From Actinomycetota bacterium (lineage in GTDB: Bacteria > Actinomycetota > Geothermincolia > Geothermincolales > RBG-13-55-18), in the NCBI GenBank assembly GCA_028697145.1, contig JAQVFR010000014.1, positions 33,406 to 68,683 of the forward strand: DNA of 35,278 nt, read 5' to 3'. Of the stretch, positions 33,321 to 35,278 are shown piece by piece. Position 1 is the first letter of the stretch. Each line of letters starts with the position of its first letter. The translations under genes and the position numbers were made by a program. The notes beneath the pieces were generated by a model. That model searched no databases and had not been told where the DNA came from. It saw nothing but the letters and a program-made list of their open reading frames with translations.

Positions 33321-34737
33321 TACAGGCGGTGCGAGGCTGAATAGGATCGAGATCCCCGCCCACCGCGAGGCCCTTGCGAAGGCGTTGCGGAAAAGATACG
33401 AGGAGATGGCGGCGGGGCCTGCGCCGGCGGGAAGGATTCTTTCCCGCCCGGGGAGCCGCGGGATCGTGAAGTACGCCGTGCCCGCCCTGGCCGCGATCGC
33501 GCTATGCGCTACCGTCCTGGCCGTTCTCGTGGTCAGCTGGCCCGGCGGCGGCGGGACGGATCGGACCACCCGGACCGTGATGACGGGCTCGCAGGCCCTG
33601 GCCGCCCGCGAGGAAGCGCGAGCCACCGGCTTCGACTTCGCGCTCTTCAAAGAGGTCTCGGGGGGGGTGCCCGGCAACGTCGTGCTCTCCCCCTTGAGCG
33701 CGCGCATGGCCCTGGCCATGGCCTACAACGGGGCCAGCGATGAGGTAGCGGGGGAGATGGCCTACGTCCTGGACTTCGAGGGCATGGACCTGGACGATGT
33801 GAACGCCATGATGCGCGGCCTCATCGATTCGCTGCTGCAGGCGGACGAGGACCAGGTCCAGTTAGAGCTGGCCAACTCCATCTGGAGCGACGACGGCATG
33901 GGGTTTACGGAGGATTTCCGCGAGCGCTGCGTCGACAATTACTTTGCAGAGGTAGCCAGCGTGGACTTCGGGGAGGGCGAGTCCGCCGGGATCATCAACC
34001 GCTGGGTGGAGGAGAAAACTCAGGGCAAGATAACCGACATCGTCGACGCTTCAGAACTGGAGGACCTCGGTGACCTCGTGGCTATGCTCATCAACACCCT
34101 CTACTTCAAAGGAGACTGGACGCGCGGGTTTGACGCTTCGATGGATGCCGAAGGCCCTTTCCGTCTCGCGGGCGGCGGGACGAAGGAGGTTGTCTTCATG
34201 CGCCAGGCGGGCCGTTTCGACTACCTGGAGAACGAGGTTTTCCAGGCGGTGAGGCTGCCCTACGGGAACGAGCGCCTGGGCATGTACGTCTTTCTACCCC
34301 GCGAGGGGAGGAGTCTCGAGGATTTCACGGCGGGACTCGACCTGGCCGGGTGGGATGAGTGGATGGCTTCGTTCTCCCGCGTGGAGGGAGAGATCGCGCT
34401 GCCGTATTTCGGTACGGATTTCGAGGCGGACCTCAGCCCCGCCCTCGTATCCCTGGGGATGGGGTCGGCCTTTGGGGGAGATGCGTTACCAGGCATGTTC
34501 GCGGGAAAGATCGACGGCCCTGGCCCCTTTATGGAGAAGGTCGTGCAGAAGACCTCCATCGGCGTGAACGGAGTGGGGACCGAGGCGGCAGCGGCAACGG
34601 TAATTCATGTACGGTGGTGTGGGCTACCCGAGCAGGTGCAGGGCTTCGTCATGGAGGTGGACCGCCCCTTCTTCTTCGCCATCAGCGACAACGAGACGGG
34701 TACCATCCTCTTCATGGGCTCCATCTACGAGCCGTAG
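33310..34737 (+). CDS. Membrane-anchored serpin, possible sigma-factor regulator
   Basis: The 475-residue protein has three parts. Residues 1-52 are basic and soluble, with a helix-like stretch IPAHREALAKALRKRYEEM. Residues 54-76 form one membrane helix (AVPALAAIALCATVLAVLVV). From about 105 to the end is a full serpin domain: NVVLSPLSARMALAMAYNGA, a breach/shutter-region LINTLYFKGDW, and the C-terminal VDRPFFFAI. The reactive loop at 34576-34620 has the inhibitory hinge GTEAAAAT (P15-P8). Counting from Gly P15 puts P3-P1 at Arg-Trp-Cys. With basic residues before the helix, the serpin should be outside. Its ATG overlaps the sigma-factor stop by 11 bases. Serpins are protease suicide inhibitors; here a regulatory role is inferred from position. 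No zinc anti-sigma motif is seen. Confidence 0.9.
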   Translation: MASDTGGARLNRIEIPAHREALAKALRKRYEEMAAGPAPAGRILSRPGSRGIVKYAVPALAAIALCATVLAVLVVSWPGGGGTDRTTRTVMTGSQALAAREEARATGFDFALFKEVSGGVPGNVVLSPLSARMALAMAYNGASDEVAGEMAYVLDFEGMDLDDVNAMMRGLIDSLLQADEDQVQLELANSIWSDDGMGFTEDFRERCVDNYFAEVASVDFGEGESAGIINRWVEEKTQGKITDIVDASELEDLGDLVAMLINTLYFKGDWTRGFDASMDAEGPFRLAGGGTKEVVFMRQAGRFDYLENEVFQAVRLPYGNERLGMYVFLPREGRSLEDFTAGLDLAGWDEWMASFSRVEGEIALPYFGTDFEADLSPALVSLGMGSAFGGDALPGMFAGKIDGPGPFMEKVVQKTSIGVNGVGTEAAAATVIHVRWCGLPEQVQGFVMEVDRPFFFAISDNETGTILFMGSIYEP

Positions 34738-34813
34738 CCCGGTGTTGACCCTTGCGTTTTTCATCTCCCGGGACGCCTTGTTTCGGCGAGCGGCTGGCTA
34801 GCGGCCTCTTATC

Positions 34814-35275
34814 CTACCCGAACGCGTCCAGCCGCACGGCGACGGTCTCGGCTCGCGCGCACTCCACGCCGTCACTGTAGAGGGAACACGCGACCACGGT
34901 TTTGCGCTCCCCCTTTTCCTTGATCCTCGCCCTCAGGGTAACGGGCTTGTCCAGCGGCGTCGGCCGCAGGTACTCGACATAGATAGAGCCGGTTACGTAG
35001 AAGACCAGGGGCTCCGTTCCCGGCTCCCTTCCCTCGTCCCGGTAAACGGCCGCGTTGGCGGTGTTCACGCTGTGGCAGTCGATGATGGTCGCGATGATGC
35101 CACCGTTGAGGTAGCCGGGGAAAGCGATATGATGCGGCTCCGCCCGCCACTCGCATACCGACTCGTCTCCGTCCCAGTAGCTCTTGATGCGCAGCCCGTG
35201 CTCGTTCCTGTCGCCGCAGCCCCAGCAGGTCTTGAATGCCTCCGGCCACTGGTCCTGGATCGCTTTTTCCTCCAT
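34814..35275 (-). CDS. Hotdog-fold acyl-CoA thioesterase-like protein
   Basis: This is a 153-residue PaaI/4HBT-type hotdog protein. It begins with the CWGCGDRNEHGLRIKSYW segment that is typical of one thioesterase group. The long-helix active-site region follows, HIAFPGYLNGGIIATIIDCHSV, and then strands GSIYVEYLRPTPLDKPVTLRARI. The start ATG is three bases from the window edge, so the ribosome site is not visible and a start further upstream is possible. It converges with the serpin gene, with 76 non-coding bases between. It is not close in sequence to the hotdog protein at 18237. Confidence 0.82.
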   Translation of the reverse strand: MEEKAIQDQWPEAFKTCWGCGDRNEHGLRIKSYWDGDESVCEWRAEPHHIAFPGYLNGGIIATIIDCHSVNTANAAVYRDEGREPGTEPLVFYVTGSIYVEYLRPTPLDKPVTLRARIKEKGERKTVVACSLYSDGVECARAETVAVRLDAFG

Positions 35276-35278
35276 ATT

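Overview
The window is about 35 kb of GC-rich, gene-dense bacterial chromosome with G/C-ending codons, frequent GTG and TTG starts, and several genes that seem to be read from leaderless or nearly leaderless transcripts. Small PurL with separate PurS and PurQ, an iron-sulfur PurF, and a trp operon led by a Trp-codon leader peptide fit a deep-branching, possibly uncultured actinobacterial lineage. There is no rRNA or marker gene here to prove that, so the taxonomy is inference. I see no tRNA, rRNA, CRISPR array, prophage or complete insertion sequence.

Layout. (1) Bases 1-4023: the 3' part of clpB, a 124-bp palindromic repeat element, and a COG2509-type FAD dehydrogenase. (2) Bases 4097-17710, all on the plus strand: de novo purine synthesis, in the order purA, an Rnk/GreA-C-like gene bracketed by short repeats, purD-purE, purB, purS-purQ-purL-purF, purM-purN-purH. 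Together these encode most steps from PRPP to IMP plus the first AMP-branch step. purC and purK are not in the window. (3) Bases 17725-18817: a small two-helix membrane protein, a hotdog-fold protein, and what looks like a dehydrogenase remnant. (4) Bases 18863-21868, minus strand: a Gfo/Idh/MocA oxidoreductase coupled to a YdcZ-type transporter, then an MFS transporter behind an AT-rich palindrome. (5) Bases 22005-28898, minus strand: a complete trpE-G-D-C-F-B-A operon with every junction overlapping. Ahead of it lie a strong sigma70-type promoter, a 15-residue leader peptide with three consecutive Trp codons, and a series of mutually exclusive hairpins. (6) Bases 29187-32376: mostly single genes, namely a 36-residue membrane microprotein, SGNH hydrolase, GNAT acetyltransferase, TIGR04076 protein, alpha/beta hydrolase and a CxxCxxCC protein. 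(7) Bases 32596-34737: an ECF-type sigma factor translationally coupled to a membrane-anchored serpin. (8) Bases 34814-35275: a second hotdog thioesterase-like protein.

The most unusual item is the sigma factor-serpin pair. The serpin occupies the place where an anti-sigma factor normally lies. It has a cytoplasmic-looking N-terminus, one membrane helix, and an extracytoplasmic serpin domain with an inhibitory-type hinge. This suggests, as inference only, a system in which an outside protease trapped by the serpin alters sigma-factor activity. The trp leader is the best-supported regulatory element. Two families of short repeats, one with GGGGTCAG-type termini, mark the intergenic spaces.
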